Part shown: one piece after another, positions 8,439-16,899 of the stretch
How the letters are laid out: each line of letters opens with the position of its first letter
How positions within the stretch are numbered: position 1 is the stretch's first letter
Origin: Parapontixanthobacter aurantiacus
GTDB lineage: Bacteria; Pseudomonadota; Alphaproteobacteria; Sphingomonadales; Sphingomonadaceae
Assembly: GCF_009827635.1 (NCBI RefSeq)
Contig: NZ_WTYW01000005.1
Coordinates: 41,427 to 105,426 of the forward strand
DNA: 64,000 bases
Direction: 5' to 3'
Notes under the pieces: model-generated
The model's database searches: none
Seen by the model: the letters and a program-made list of their open reading frames with translations, nothing else
Told to the model about the DNA's origin: nothing
Translations under genes and position numbers: made by a program

Positions 8439-9661
8439 CAGCTATCGAGTTCCAGAAGCGAGGGTTCCTCCTTCGCCAGCTTGCCCTGTGCCTGCGCCTG
8501 CCCCTCGGCGCGCGCGATATAGCCCTTGGACTTCTCGACCTCGTCGGTAAGCACGGTGACGGTCTGCTTCATGCTGTCGAGCGCGCGCAGCTTGAACTCG
8601 TCCACCTCGTCCATCGTGTCGTAGATGTTCTGGAAGGCGCGTTGCAGCGTTTCCAGCGGGATTGTGCTGGCCGCCGCCTGCTCGTGGATCTTGCCGGTCT
8701 GCTCGCGCAGCATCTTGCCGGTGGAATCGATGATGCCTGCCGTCGTGTCGTTGAGGGCGGTGATCTGGCCGAGGACGAGGCGCTGGTTGGTCATCGCCTC
8801 GCTCACCGTGACAGCGGTGCGCAACGCACCGACCGTCGTCGTGCTGGCGCGATCGACGCCCTTCACCAGTTCGACATTGTTCTTCTTGACGAGATCGAGC
8901 GCAAGATAGCCCTGCACGCTGACCGCCATCTGCGTCAGCAGGTCCTGCGTGCGCTGGCGGACATAGAACAGGGCGGTTTCGCGGATCGCCTTCGCCTTGG
9001 CGGGATCGGTGGAATCCAGCTCCTCCGCCTTTTCCTCGAGCCTTTCGTCGAGCGCGCGGGAGATGTGGATCATCTGTTCGAGATTGCCCATCGCCTCCCA
9101 CAGCTTCTGCCGTTCGACGTCGATGGCGGCATTGTCCATCAAGAGCTCGTCCTTGCCGTCGGCCAGCTTGGTCAGGATCGCTTGGATGTGCGTCTGCGCG
9201 CTCTGATAGGATTCGAAATAGTTCTTCAGCTTGTTGCCGAAGGGAATGATGCCGAGGATCTTGCGACCCGTCGTCAGCTTGCCGCGCTTCGACGGGTCGA
9301 GATCCTCCACCGTGCGCCGCAGTTCCGACAGGTTCGCGCCGACCCCTTCGTCCTTGTCCATCGCGCGCACCGGGCGGTCGAGGAAACGGTTCGACATCTG
9401 CGAAGCCGCCGCGATTTCCTTGCGGCCCATATTGGTGAGCTGATCGACCTTCTTGCCGAATTCGGGGGAATTGGCATCTTCTGCCACCAACGCCTCGACG
9501 AAGCCCTCGACCTTGCTCTGCAACTTGGTCTTCACCTCGTCGCTGACGGGCACGAGGCCGGCCGCCTTTTCCGCCGACACGGCGGGCACGGGGTCGGGCG
9601 GGGTCAGCTCGAAATCGTCAGTCTTGGTCTTGGTCTGAGTCGTTGTCAGGTTCTCGGCCAT
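8438..9661 (-). CDS. telA: Toxic anion resistance protein, TelA family
   Basis: A 407-residue, almost wholly helical cytoplasmic protein. Segments such as GRKILGIIPFGNKLKNYFESYQ, followed by long charged helices and KGVDRASTTTVGALRTAV, are characteristic of the TelA family, linked in other bacteria to tellurite and cell-envelope stress. The ATG at 9661 (MAENLTTTQ) is preferred over an in-frame codon at 9736 because it has GGAG upstream and avoids an unconserved leader. It is the first gene of the three-gene operon with the XpaC-like and PHA_gran_rgn proteins, all joined by one-base TGATG overlaps. The operon faces the DUF389 gene across a 210-bp divergent gap. Confidence 0.85.
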   Translation of the reverse strand: MAENLTTTQTKTKTDDFELTPPDPVPAVSAEKAAGLVPVSDEVKTKLQSKVEGFVEALVAEDANSPEFGKKVDQLTNMGRKEIAAASQMSNRFLDRPVRAMDKDEGVGANLSELRRTVEDLDPSKRGKLTTGRKILGIIPFGNKLKNYFESYQSAQTHIQAILTKLADGKDELLMDNAAIDVERQKLWEAMGNLEQMIHISRALDERLEEKAEELDSTDPAKAKAIRETALFYVRQRTQDLLTQMAVSVQGYLALDLVKKNNVELVKGVDRASTTTVGALRTAVTVSEAMTNQRLVLGQITALNDTTAGIIDSTGKMLREQTGKIHEQAAASTIPLETLQRAFQNIYDTMDEVDEFKLRALDSMKQTVTVLTDEVEKSKGYIARAEGQAQAQGKLAKEEPSLLELDS

Positions 9662-9857
9662 GTCGGACAGTCGCTCCAATCTGTGACGGCGTTGAGGTTC
9701 GCCTAGTGTATTAGTGTCATACAACACACTGTTCAAGCAGTATCGGGGGCTTTGCGCCCTCTATGCAATAGCAATCTGCGACGAATGCACGTTTGACGGC
9801 AGCGGGCGAACGGCTATCGACATAGGCCGAACCCGCGGTCCATGAGGGGCCGGGGCG

Positions 9858-9863
9858 AGGAGG
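9858..9863 (+). promoter_or_regulatory. Ribosome-binding site that points to a TTG start
   Basis: A full AGGAGG lies 8 bases before the TTG at 9872. The ATG at 9842 in the same frame has no such sequence at a usable distance, and the AGGAGG would then lie inside the coding region. This decides the start of the DUF389 gene in favour of TTG. Confidence 0.65.
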
Positions 9864-9871
9864 ACGACTTT

Positions 9872-11515
9872 TTGGCGAACGAGACAGCGGCGAACGGCGA
9901 GGGCGCGGCGCAACGCGGATCGCAGCGGCACGTCGGCGCGCCCGGCGACACCGCCGCCGGGAATACGCCGATCTTCGGTCCTGACAGCTTCGCCAGCGTC
10001 ATGCTGTCCTGGCGTCGTTGGTGGCGTGACGCCGTCATCGGCACGGTCGATCAGGCGAGCGTCATCGAGAAGCGGCGCGAGGAAGCCTATACCTCGCCCC
10101 GTTACCTGTTCATGCTCGCCATGTCGGCGGGGATCGCGGTGCTTGGCCTTCTCCTGTCTTCGCCCGCCGTGGTCATCGGCGCCATGCTCATCGCGCCGCT
10201 CATGGGCCCGATCATCGGCGCGGGCTTCGCGCTCGCCATTGGCGATTACAAGTGGCTGCGCGGCTCGGTAAGGGCGCTGGTCTCCGGGACAGTCCTGGCG
10301 GTCGCGCTATGCGCGCTGATCGTCTTCGTTTCGCCCTTGCAGACGGTCACGCCCGAGATCGCGGCGCGCACGCGGCCCAACCTGTTCGACCTCGGTGTTG
10401 CGGTATTCTCGGCGCTGGCCGGTGCCTATTCGATGATAAGGGGACGCGAGGGCACGATCGTCGGGGTCGCCATCGCTACCGCCCTGATGCCGCCGCTTGC
10501 CGTGGCGGGCTTCGGCCTCGCGACGACGAACTGGACCGTGTTCTCCGGCGCGCTTCTCCTGTTCGTGACCAACCTCATGACGATCGCGCTGGTCGCCACG
10601 ATCATGGCGCGCATCTATGGCTTCAGCGCGGAACTGTCGGAGCGCCAGACGCGGTTCCAGACGATCCTGATCGTCACGATCTTCGTCGCGCTCGCCATCC
10701 CGCTATTCCTCTCGCTGCGCCAGATCGCCTGGGAAACCAACGCCGCGCGGCAGATCCGCAGCACGGTCCTCGAAAGTTTTGACGGAGATGCGCGCATCTC
10801 GCAACTCAGTTTCGATCTGGAGGCGGAGCCGGTGACGGTCGATGCCACCGTCCTGACGCCGCGCACGATGGCCTTGGCAGAGCGCGACGGTGAGGGGTCG
10901 CTCGCCGTCCTGCTCGGTCGTCCGGTCGATCTGCGGCTGACGCAGTTCCGCGTCGGCACCCAGGCCGAAGCCGAAGCGGCCGAGATTGCGGCAGCCGATG
11001 CGCGCGCGGAAGAGGCGGACGCGGCCCGCGCCGAAGCGATCGCCGCCAATCTGGCGCTCGTCGCCGGTGTGCCTCGTAGCGAGGTGCTGGTGGACCGGCA
11101 GAATCGCCGGGCGACGGTGCGCGCTAATCCGCTCGACGGGGCGACGCTCGCTGCCTACCGGACGCTCGAACGGCGCATCGCCGATGGCGTCGATGGCTGG
11201 CGGATCGAACTGCGCCCGCCATTGCGCGCGCTGCCTCCGATCGCGTTCGAGGCTCGCTTGCCCGAAGAGGAGGTCGACGCCGACGGCGCGGCTGGCGAGG
11301 TGCAATTCGTGCCGACGGAGGAGGGCGCGACGGCGCTCGCACTGGTCGGCTGGGCCGGGGCGCGGGTCGATGCGCCTATCGCGCTTACCGGACCCGAAAG
11401 ACTGGTCGCAATCGTCGAGGATCGCTTGCGCCGGCAGGGCATCGAACTGGCGCCGAGCGAGATCGTGCCGGGCGGCCTTCGCGTCGTGCCGCGCTGGACC
11501 GCTCCCGTAGAGTAA
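9872..11515 (+). CDS. DUF389 family membrane protein
   Basis: A 547-residue protein with about six membrane helices between residues 60 and 260, carrying the family hallmark VVIGAMLIAPLMGPIIGAG and later GREGTIVGVAIATALMPPLAVAG and LLLFVTNLMTIAL. The second half (about 290-540) is soluble, Ala/Glu-rich and resembles a substrate-independent extramembrane domain. DUF389 proteins are widespread and uncharacterised; transport is a guess from topology. The TTG start is chosen from the ribosome-binding site; use of ATG 9842 would add 10 residues. The gene stands alone, divergent from the TelA operon and convergent with the FAAL gene. Confidence 0.85.
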   Translation: MANETAANGEGAAQRGSQRHVGAPGDTAAGNTPIFGPDSFASVMLSWRRWWRDAVIGTVDQASVIEKRREEAYTSPRYLFMLAMSAGIAVLGLLLSSPAVVIGAMLIAPLMGPIIGAGFALAIGDYKWLRGSVRALVSGTVLAVALCALIVFVSPLQTVTPEIAARTRPNLFDLGVAVFSALAGAYSMIRGREGTIVGVAIATALMPPLAVAGFGLATTNWTVFSGALLLFVTNLMTIALVATIMARIYGFSAELSERQTRFQTILIVTIFVALAIPLFLSLRQIAWETNAARQIRSTVLESFDGDARISQLSFDLEAEPVTVDATVLTPRTMALAERDGEGSLAVLLGRPVDLRLTQFRVGTQAEAEAAEIAAADARAEEADAARAEAIAANLALVAGVPRSEVLVDRQNRRATVRANPLDGATLAAYRTLERRIADGVDGWRIELRPPLRALPPIAFEARLPEEEVDADGAAGEVQFVPTEEGATALALVGWAGARVDAPIALTGPERLVAIVEDRLRRQGIELAPSEIVPGGLRVVPRWTAPVE

Positions 11516-11589
11516 GACGACCGTCGATCCGCCCTCGACATCATTGAGGGCGCTTCAGGTGCACTTGTGGACTTTGCGCGGGAGAGGCG

Positions 11590-13338
11590 TCAGGCGGCCA
11601 GGTCGAGGGGCTGTATCTCCCCGGAAAGGTAGAGTTTCTTGGCCTTTGCGCGGCTCAGCTTGCCGCTGGAGGTGCGCGGCAGCGTGCGCGGCGGAACGAG
11701 CTCGACGACACAGTTCATCCCGGTAACCGAGTGAACCTTGTCGCGGATTTGCTGGTGCAGCTTGATGCGTTCCTGAGGATCGGAAACCCGGCAATGGACG
11801 AGGACCGCCGGGGCTTCGTCGCCCGCTTCGGTTTCGACCGAAAAGGCCGCGATATCGCCGTGATTGAAGCCCGGAAGCTGCTCGACGGCCCACTCGATAT
11901 CCTGCGGCCAGTGGTTCTTGCCGTTGATGATGATCATGTCCTTCGCCCGTCCGACGATGAACAGATACCCGTCCGCGAGATAGCCCATGTCACCGGTATC
12001 GAGCCACAACTCCCCGTTTTCCTTGGCAACGAGGCAGTCGTTCGTCGCCTCCTCGTTGCGGAAATAGGAATGCATGACCGAGGGACCGCGACACCAGACC
12101 TTGCCGATCTGGCGATCGCCCTTCGCCTCTTCGTTCTCGCCCCGAATCTCGACCTGCATGTCGGGCAGGGCCTTGCCGCAATTGACGATCGCGCGGTAGC
12201 GGGCGGGGCGCGAGAGGTCGCGCTGCGTACCCGAAAGGCGCTCTTCCTCGACCAGTTCGATGCGAATGCCTTCGCCAGGCGGCATGACCGTCACTGCCAG
12301 CGTCGCTTCGGCGAGACCGTAGGAGGGGGTGAAGGCATTGGCCTTGAAGCCCGCACCGGCAAAGGCGTTGACGAAGTTCTGCATCACGTCAGGCCGGATC
12401 ATGTCCGCCCCGTTTCCGGCGACGCGCCAGCGCGACAGGTCGAACCGCTCGCCGACATTGCTCTGGCTGGAGATGCGGCGGGCGCAGATATCGTAGCCGA
12501 AGGTCGGCGAATAGGAGAGCGTCGTGCCCTGATTGCGGCTGATGAGGTCGAGCCAGGCCAGCGGGCGGCGCGCGAAATGCTCCGTCTTGAGGTAGTCGAC
12601 CGACATCTGGTTCGCGATCAGTGACAGGAAGCATCCGACGAGGCCCATGTCGTGATACCAAGGCAGCCAGCTCACCACGCGCTCGTTCGAGCCGACATTC
12701 ATCGTCGTCGCGTGGCCGTAGAGGTTGTGAAGCAAGGCCTCGTGCGTGACTGCGACACCGGTCGGGAAGCGCGTCGAGCCGCTGGAATACTGGAGGTAGC
12801 AGATGTCTTCGGGCTCGGCCTTGGCAAAGGTGCATTCCGGGCCGTCGCGCTCGGCGAAATCGTCCCAGTTCACGCCCTCGCAACCCTGACGCGCCGCCGC
12901 GGCGGCACCCATCTCGTCGATTTCCGCAGGGTAGAGCAGGAACTTGGGATCGCTCGACTGCAACTGCACCGAAAGCTGGTCGATGTAGCTTTCCTTGCCG
13001 CCGAATCCGGTAGGCAAAGGCAACGGCACAGGCCAGGCGCCGACTATGACGCAGGCGCAGAACAGCGCGGCGAACTCCGGCGAGGTTTCCGCGATCAGCG
13101 CAATGCGGTCGCCCTTCTCGACGCCGCTGGCGACGAGGCGGCGCGCTTGCGCCAAGGCGTCCTCTCGCATTTCCCGAAACGTGTAGGCACGCTCCAACGC
13201 GCCCCGCATATCGTGGAAATTCAGGCCCTTTTCGCTTCTCGCGGCGTAATCGATCGCCTCGACGAAGGTGGCGAAATCGGCGCGACGGCGCGGTAACGCG
13301 CAATCGTTCGGCGTCGGCTGGATAGCTGCTTCCTGCAT
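11590..13338 (-). CDS. Fatty-acyl-AMP ligase (FAAL-type adenylating enzyme)
   Basis: Activates a fatty acid with ATP to an acyl-adenylate, usually for loading on an acyl carrier protein rather than CoA. The 582-residue protein has the phosphate loop YSSGSTRFPTGVAVTH, the LDTGDMGYLADGYLFIVGR linker region, KDMIIINGKNHWPQDIE and a C-terminal TSSGKLSR carrying the catalytic Lys. The spacing and the phrase GKNHWPQDIE fit FAALs better than acyl-CoA synthetases. The ATG at 13338 is preferred; an in-frame TTG lies 18 bases upstream. It has no acyl carrier protein, polyketide synthase or transferase beside it, so its acceptor is unknown. It is divergent from recX across 141 bp. Confidence 0.85.
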   Translation of the reverse strand: MQEAAIQPTPNDCALPRRRADFATFVEAIDYAARSEKGLNFHDMRGALERAYTFREMREDALAQARRLVASGVEKGDRIALIAETSPEFAALFCACVIVGAWPVPLPLPTGFGGKESYIDQLSVQLQSSDPKFLLYPAEIDEMGAAAAARQGCEGVNWDDFAERDGPECTFAKAEPEDICYLQYSSGSTRFPTGVAVTHEALLHNLYGHATTMNVGSNERVVSWLPWYHDMGLVGCFLSLIANQMSVDYLKTEHFARRPLAWLDLISRNQGTTLSYSPTFGYDICARRISSQSNVGERFDLSRWRVAGNGADMIRPDVMQNFVNAFAGAGFKANAFTPSYGLAEATLAVTVMPPGEGIRIELVEEERLSGTQRDLSRPARYRAIVNCGKALPDMQVEIRGENEEAKGDRQIGKVWCRGPSVMHSYFRNEEATNDCLVAKENGELWLDTGDMGYLADGYLFIVGRAKDMIIINGKNHWPQDIEWAVEQLPGFNHGDIAAFSVETEAGDEAPAVLVHCRVSDPQERIKLHQQIRDKVHSVTGMNCVVELVPPRTLPRTSSGKLSRAKAKKLYLSGEIQPLDLAA

Positions 13339-13479
13339 GATTATGTTCTGTCGCAACTCTTGATCATAAGATTTGCGCCTTCTTGCACCCCCACATGATC
13401 CGCGGATGAACCGTTAACGCTCAAATCCCCGGTTGCAAAGTTTTCCATTTGATAAGGAGTGTGGCACGAATAAGGCGCA

Positions 13480-14175
13480 ATGCCGCGTTATCCCAATCGC
13501 AAGCCTCGTGGAAGACGGCCGCGAAAGCCCCTAAAACCGCTCGATCCGGCGCGTCTCGAAGAATTCGCGGTCGCCTATGTCGCGCGCTTTGCAACGAGCG
13601 CTGCGAAGCTCGAAAAATATCTTCTGCGCAAGCTGCGCGAGCGTGGATACACCCCCGATGCTTCCGAAAACTGGCTCGCGGAGGATGCTGCAAGGGCAAG
13701 CGACGAGGCATCGCTCGAGGCAGGACGCGCCAGAATTGGGGAACTCGTCGAGCGGTTCGTGGAAAAGGGCTATGTCGATGACGACCAGTTCGCGCGGAGC
13801 CGTGCAGGAAGCCTCTTGTCGCGTGGCTACGGCGCCCGGCGGATCGAACAAACCCTGCGGCATGACGGGATAGCCGAGGAAGTAAGGGATGCCCATGCAC
13901 CCCAGCGCGCGGAAGCACGGCAGGCGGCACTGGCCCTGGCGCGCAAGCGGCGCTTCGGACCGTTCGCGCGGGGCGGGCCGAACGGCGATATCGAGGACGG
14001 ACTGTTGCCCGAAGATCGCGATTTCGCCGCGAACGAGGAACGCCGCAAATTGCGCGACAAGCAGCTTGCGGCAATGCTCCGGGCAGGGCATGAATTCGCC
14101 GATGCCAGCGCCATTCTCGATTTCCGCAACGAGGCCGAAGCGGAGGAATGGGCGCGAGGAGACGACGATGCATAA
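13480..14175 (+). CDS. recX: RecX-family regulatory protein
   Basis: Would bind RecA filaments and modulate recombination. The 231-residue protein carries the three-helix repeats of the family: AVAYVARFATSAAKLEKYLLRKLRERGY, LVERFVEKGYVDDDQFARSRAGSLLSRGYGARRIEQTLR, and a more diverged third region. It is longer than the usual 150-180 residues because of a basic N-terminus (MPRYPNRKPRGRRPRK) and an inserted charged region near 160-195. The recA gene is not adjacent. Its last 8 bases overlap the next gene, so the two are probably cotranscribed and translationally coupled. Confidence 0.82.
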   Translation: MPRYPNRKPRGRRPRKPLKPLDPARLEEFAVAYVARFATSAAKLEKYLLRKLRERGYTPDASENWLAEDAARASDEASLEAGRARIGELVERFVEKGYVDDDQFARSRAGSLLSRGYGARRIEQTLRHDGIAEEVRDAHAPQRAEARQAALALARKRRFGPFARGGPNGDIEDGLLPEDRDFAANEERRKLRDKQLAAMLRAGHEFADASAILDFRNEAEAEEWARGDDDA

Positions 14176-14674
14176 ATTCGGGAAGCGTGCGCTGACGCTG
14201 ATCCTTGGTGCGGCTTGGCTGGGCGCCTGTTCGCCGCAGGCCGCCTCGACGCAGCAGCAGGACGTTCGCGCAGAAGCGGCCATGCCGGAACGCCATCCCG
14301 TATCGGGCCTCGAAGTCGTCCCTCTGACCATCGAATCGGGTGAGGAAGAGCACGTTTTCGCAGTCGAGGTGGCACGCACCTTCGATCAGCAACGCCGCGG
14401 GCTGATGGAGCGCCCTCCGCTGGGCGACAATGAGGGAATGATCTTTCCCTACAATCCGCCGGGCGTGCAAAGCTTCTGGATGAAGAACACGCCGAGTTCG
14501 CTCGACATCATCTATGTCGGCCCGGACGAGCGGATCATCAACATCTACGAGAATACCGAGCCGCTGTCCGAGGAGTCGCTGCCATCGGCCGGTCCGGCCA
14601 GTCTCGTCCTAGAAATCAGGGGTGGCCGATCCGCCGAACTCGGCATCGAACCGGGTGACCGCGTCACCTGGTAG
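14168..14674 (+). CDS. DUF192 family lipoprotein
   Basis: A 168-residue exported protein with a lipobox (ending LGAC, Cys21) after a short basic and hydrophobic leader. The mature part has the DUF192 signature RRGLMERPPLGDNEGMIF and SFWMKNTPSSLDIIYV, forming a small beta-rich domain. Function in the family is not settled. The start overlaps recX by 8 bp, a common arrangement in this order. The C-terminus LGIEPGDRVTW is a normal family ending, so the gene is complete. Confidence 0.85.
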   Translation: MHKFGKRALTLILGAAWLGACSPQAASTQQQDVRAEAAMPERHPVSGLEVVPLTIESGEEEHVFAVEVARTFDQQRRGLMERPPLGDNEGMIFPYNPPGVQSFWMKNTPSSLDIIYVGPDERIINIYENTEPLSEESLPSAGPASLVLEIRGGRSAELGIEPGDRVTW

Positions 14675-14739
14675 GCGCTGGACAGCCAGCACAAATGGGT
14701 CTTGGCGGTAAGCGGGGAATCGTCTAACCGCGAAGCCCT

Positions 14740-15156
14740 ATGAGCTTCCTCGGCAAAATCTTTACCTGGTGGAACGGTGCCACCATCGGCACATCGCTGT
14801 TCACGATGCGGCGCGGCGAGAAGGTCGGCACCGATGCGCAGGGCAATACCTATTACCGGTCACGCAACAAGCGCGATATGACCACCGCCGGCTCTTATAT
14901 CGGGGCGGAACGGCGCTGGGTCATCTACGAAGGCGCCAACGATGCGAGCCGCGTCCCGCCCGAATGGCATGGCTGGCTGCATGGCTCGTTCGACGATGTT
15001 CCCGAAAGCTATCTGCCGCCTGCAAAGATCTGGGAAACCGAATACGTCCCCAATGCGACGGGCACCGCCGATGCCTATCGCCCGCAAGGCGCGCTCGAAC
15101 GGGGCGGCAAGCGGGTGAAGGCGGTCGGCGATTACGAGGCTTGGACGCCCGAATAA
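14740..15156 (+). CDS. NDUFA12-family NADH:ubiquinone oxidoreductase subunit
   Basis: A 138-residue homolog of the 17.2-kDa accessory subunit of mitochondrial complex I, found in alphaproteobacteria. Diagnostic segments are GTSLFTMRRGEKVGTDAQGN, YYRSRN, RRWVIYEG and DASRVPPEWHGWLH. It would bind the peripheral arm of complex I on the cytoplasmic side. The nuo operon itself is not here, which is usual for this subunit. Its stop and the next start share one base (TAATG), coupling it to the DUF2155 lipoprotein gene. Confidence 0.92.
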   Translation: MSFLGKIFTWWNGATIGTSLFTMRRGEKVGTDAQGNTYYRSRNKRDMTTAGSYIGAERRWVIYEGANDASRVPPEWHGWLHGSFDDVPESYLPPAKIWETEYVPNATGTADAYRPQGALERGGKRVKAVGDYEAWTPE

Positions 15157-15668
15157 TGAAGGTTCGCCGGGGTCTGTTACTGCCGGTCGGCGCTGCCTGC
15201 CTGGCGATGCTCGCAGGTTGCTCGGACGATGTTCCGCCAGCCGAAACGGGCGAGGAAACCGAAATTCCCGAGGAAATTCGCGAGACCTCCAATCGCGCTG
15301 TCCAGCCCGAGGGTCAGGTCGAAGGCGCGACCCCGATGGAAGAGCGCGTGGCGACGATCGGTGTGCTCAACAAGCGCAACAATGCGACGCGTGACATCGA
15401 GCTGACGCCGGGCGAGCAGCAACGGCTCGGTAACATCATCGTCGGCCTGTCCGCCTGCGAGCGGACCGCGCCGTGGGAAACGCAGAAGGAAACGGGCGCG
15501 TTCGTGCAGGTCATGGTGCGCAATCCGAACGCGGAGAACACCGACTTCCAGCGCATCTTTTCAGGCTGGCTGTTCAAGAACTCGCCCTCGCTCAACGTGG
15601 TCGAGCACCCGATCTACGACGTCTGGGTCAAGGACTGTGCGATGAGCTTTCCGGGCGAGGAAGCCTGA
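15156..15668 (+). CDS. DUF2155 domain lipoprotein
   Basis: A 170-residue exported protein with a lipobox ending LAGC (Cys22). The DUF2155 core includes VLNKRNNATRDIELTPG, LSACERTAPWETQKETGAF, IFSGWLFKNSPSLNVVEHP and YDVWVKDC; two conserved Cys residues could form a disulfide. Genes of this family often follow the NDUFA12 homolog in alphaproteobacteria, but a functional tie has not been shown. The start is fixed by the TAATG overlap. Its last 55 bp overlap the 3' end of aat on the other strand. Confidence 0.88.
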   Translation: MKVRRGLLLPVGAACLAMLAGCSDDVPPAETGEETEIPEEIRETSNRAVQPEGQVEGATPMEERVATIGVLNKRNNATRDIELTPGEQQRLGNIIVGLSACERTAPWETQKETGAFVQVMVRNPNAENTDFQRIFSGWLFKNSPSLNVVEHPIYDVWVKDCAMSFPGEEA

Positions 15669-16381
15669 TCGCACTCTTCGAACCGCGCGATCGCCTCGCA
15701 GATATCCATTTCCGGCGGGCCTGCCGCCTCGCCGATCGCCGCAAGATAGTCCGCCTGCGGTAGAGCCACAGCGCCGAGGCTTGCGAGATGGTCGGTCATG
15801 AACTGGCAGTCCAGCACCCGGTAGCCGCCTCTCCGCATGGCCGCGACCAGCCAGGCGAGCGCCACCTTGCTGGCGTTGTCCGCGCGCGAGAACATGCTCT
15901 CTCCGCAGAATACCCGGTCGAAGGAAACACCGTATAAACCTCCTACGAGGGATGGTTCCCCGCCATTCGCTTCGCCTGCCGCCTCTGGGTATTCCCCTGC
16001 TGCAGGGACGCGCCAGCATTCGATCGAATGCGCAAAGCCCGCCCGATGAAGCGCGAGATAGCTGCGCTCGATCCGGTGGCTGATCCAGCTACCTTCGTCC
16101 GAGCCGTCCGGGGCGGGGCGCGGGGCGGCACACTCGCCGACGACCCGGCCGAACGCCCGGTTGCAGGTGACGCGGTAAGTGCCGCGCTTCAGGGTCTTGG
16201 CGAGTGAGCGCGAACAGCGAAACTCGTCGAGCGGAATTATTGCACGTTCGCGCGGCTCGACCCAGAATATGTCCGGGTCCTCGCGCCCTTCGGCCATGGG
16301 GAAGACCCCTTGGGAATAGGCCAGCAGAAGGAGCTTGGGATCGATGATCTCGTCGCGCTGCGAGTAAGTCGGCGCCTGCAT
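15614..16381 (-). CDS. aat: Leucyl/phenylalanyl-tRNA-protein transferase
   Basis: Adds Leu or Phe from aminoacyl-tRNA to proteins with N-terminal Arg or Lys, marking them for ClpS/ClpAP. The 255-residue enzyme has LLLLAYSQGVFPMAE, IFWVEPRERAIIPL, GGLYGVSFDRVFCGESMFS and LDCQFMTDHLASLGA, which are the family signatures in order. The start at 16381 gives the normal N-terminus; the frame extends to 16468 without a better site. The stop lies inside the DUF2155 gene, with a 55-bp tail-to-tail overlap. Confidence 0.95.
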   Translation of the reverse strand: MQAPTYSQRDEIIDPKLLLLAYSQGVFPMAEGREDPDIFWVEPRERAIIPLDEFRCSRSLAKTLKRGTYRVTCNRAFGRVVGECAAPRPAPDGSDEGSWISHRIERSYLALHRAGFAHSIECWRVPAAGEYPEAAGEANGGEPSLVGGLYGVSFDRVFCGESMFSRADNASKVALAWLVAAMRRGGYRVLDCQFMTDHLASLGAVALPQADYLAAIGEAAGPPEMDICEAIARFEECDQASSPGKLIAQSLTQTS

Positions 16382-16589
16382 GCTCAGGCTCGCGGCAAGG
16401 GCGGGGCGCGACCGGTGCAGCCGGTACTGATTGTTCGAGCGGAGCGGGTCGCCTGCATGATGGACCATATTGTGGGCGCGGTCCGGGGGCAGGGCAAGGC
16501 TTGATTGGCAGGGCTGGCTGCTTGGCCGCGCCGTTCCAGAATCATGTTGCCATCATTCCGGCGAGAGCTTAAACGCACCGCTCCCATGC

Positions 16590-16665
16590 AGGGGTGTAGC
16601 TCAGTTGGTAGAGCATCGGTCTCCAAAACCGAGGGCCACGGGTTCGAATCCTGTCACCCCTGCCA
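16590..16665 (+). tRNA. tRNA-Trp (anticodon CCA)
   Basis: A 76-nt cloverleaf including encoded CCA. The acceptor stem is AGGGGTG/CACCCCT, the D arm has AGCTCAGTTGGTAGAGC, the anticodon stem TCGGT/ACCGA encloses loop CTCCAAA with anticodon CCA at 16623-16625, and the T loop is TTCGAAT. In many proteobacteria this tRNA lies just before secE-nusG; here about 3.3 kb separates them. A T run follows the 3' end. Confidence 0.97.
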
Positions 16666-16899
16666 TTTTTCCGGAATAGACGAAACGTTTGAGAACGTGA
16701 CCTTCGAGGTCGGCTGACGGTCTGCTATTCGCTGCTCTCACGACGTCTCCGCAACGTCGATTTGCGCAAATTGGGGTGTTTGGACGAGGGGCAAGCCGGA
16801 GAAAGCTGACCATCCTGCGAAAAATGTCTGTCGCGCCCTTCGCATGTTGGAGTCGATAGAACACGTGCAGAACACGGCAAGGCTTCCTACTTGGAGGTC

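Noticed and set aside
11531..11551. GCCCTC-N9-GAGGGC hairpin between the DUF389 and FAAL stops as a terminator.
   Set aside because: No T run follows on either strand, so it is only a possible weak stem.
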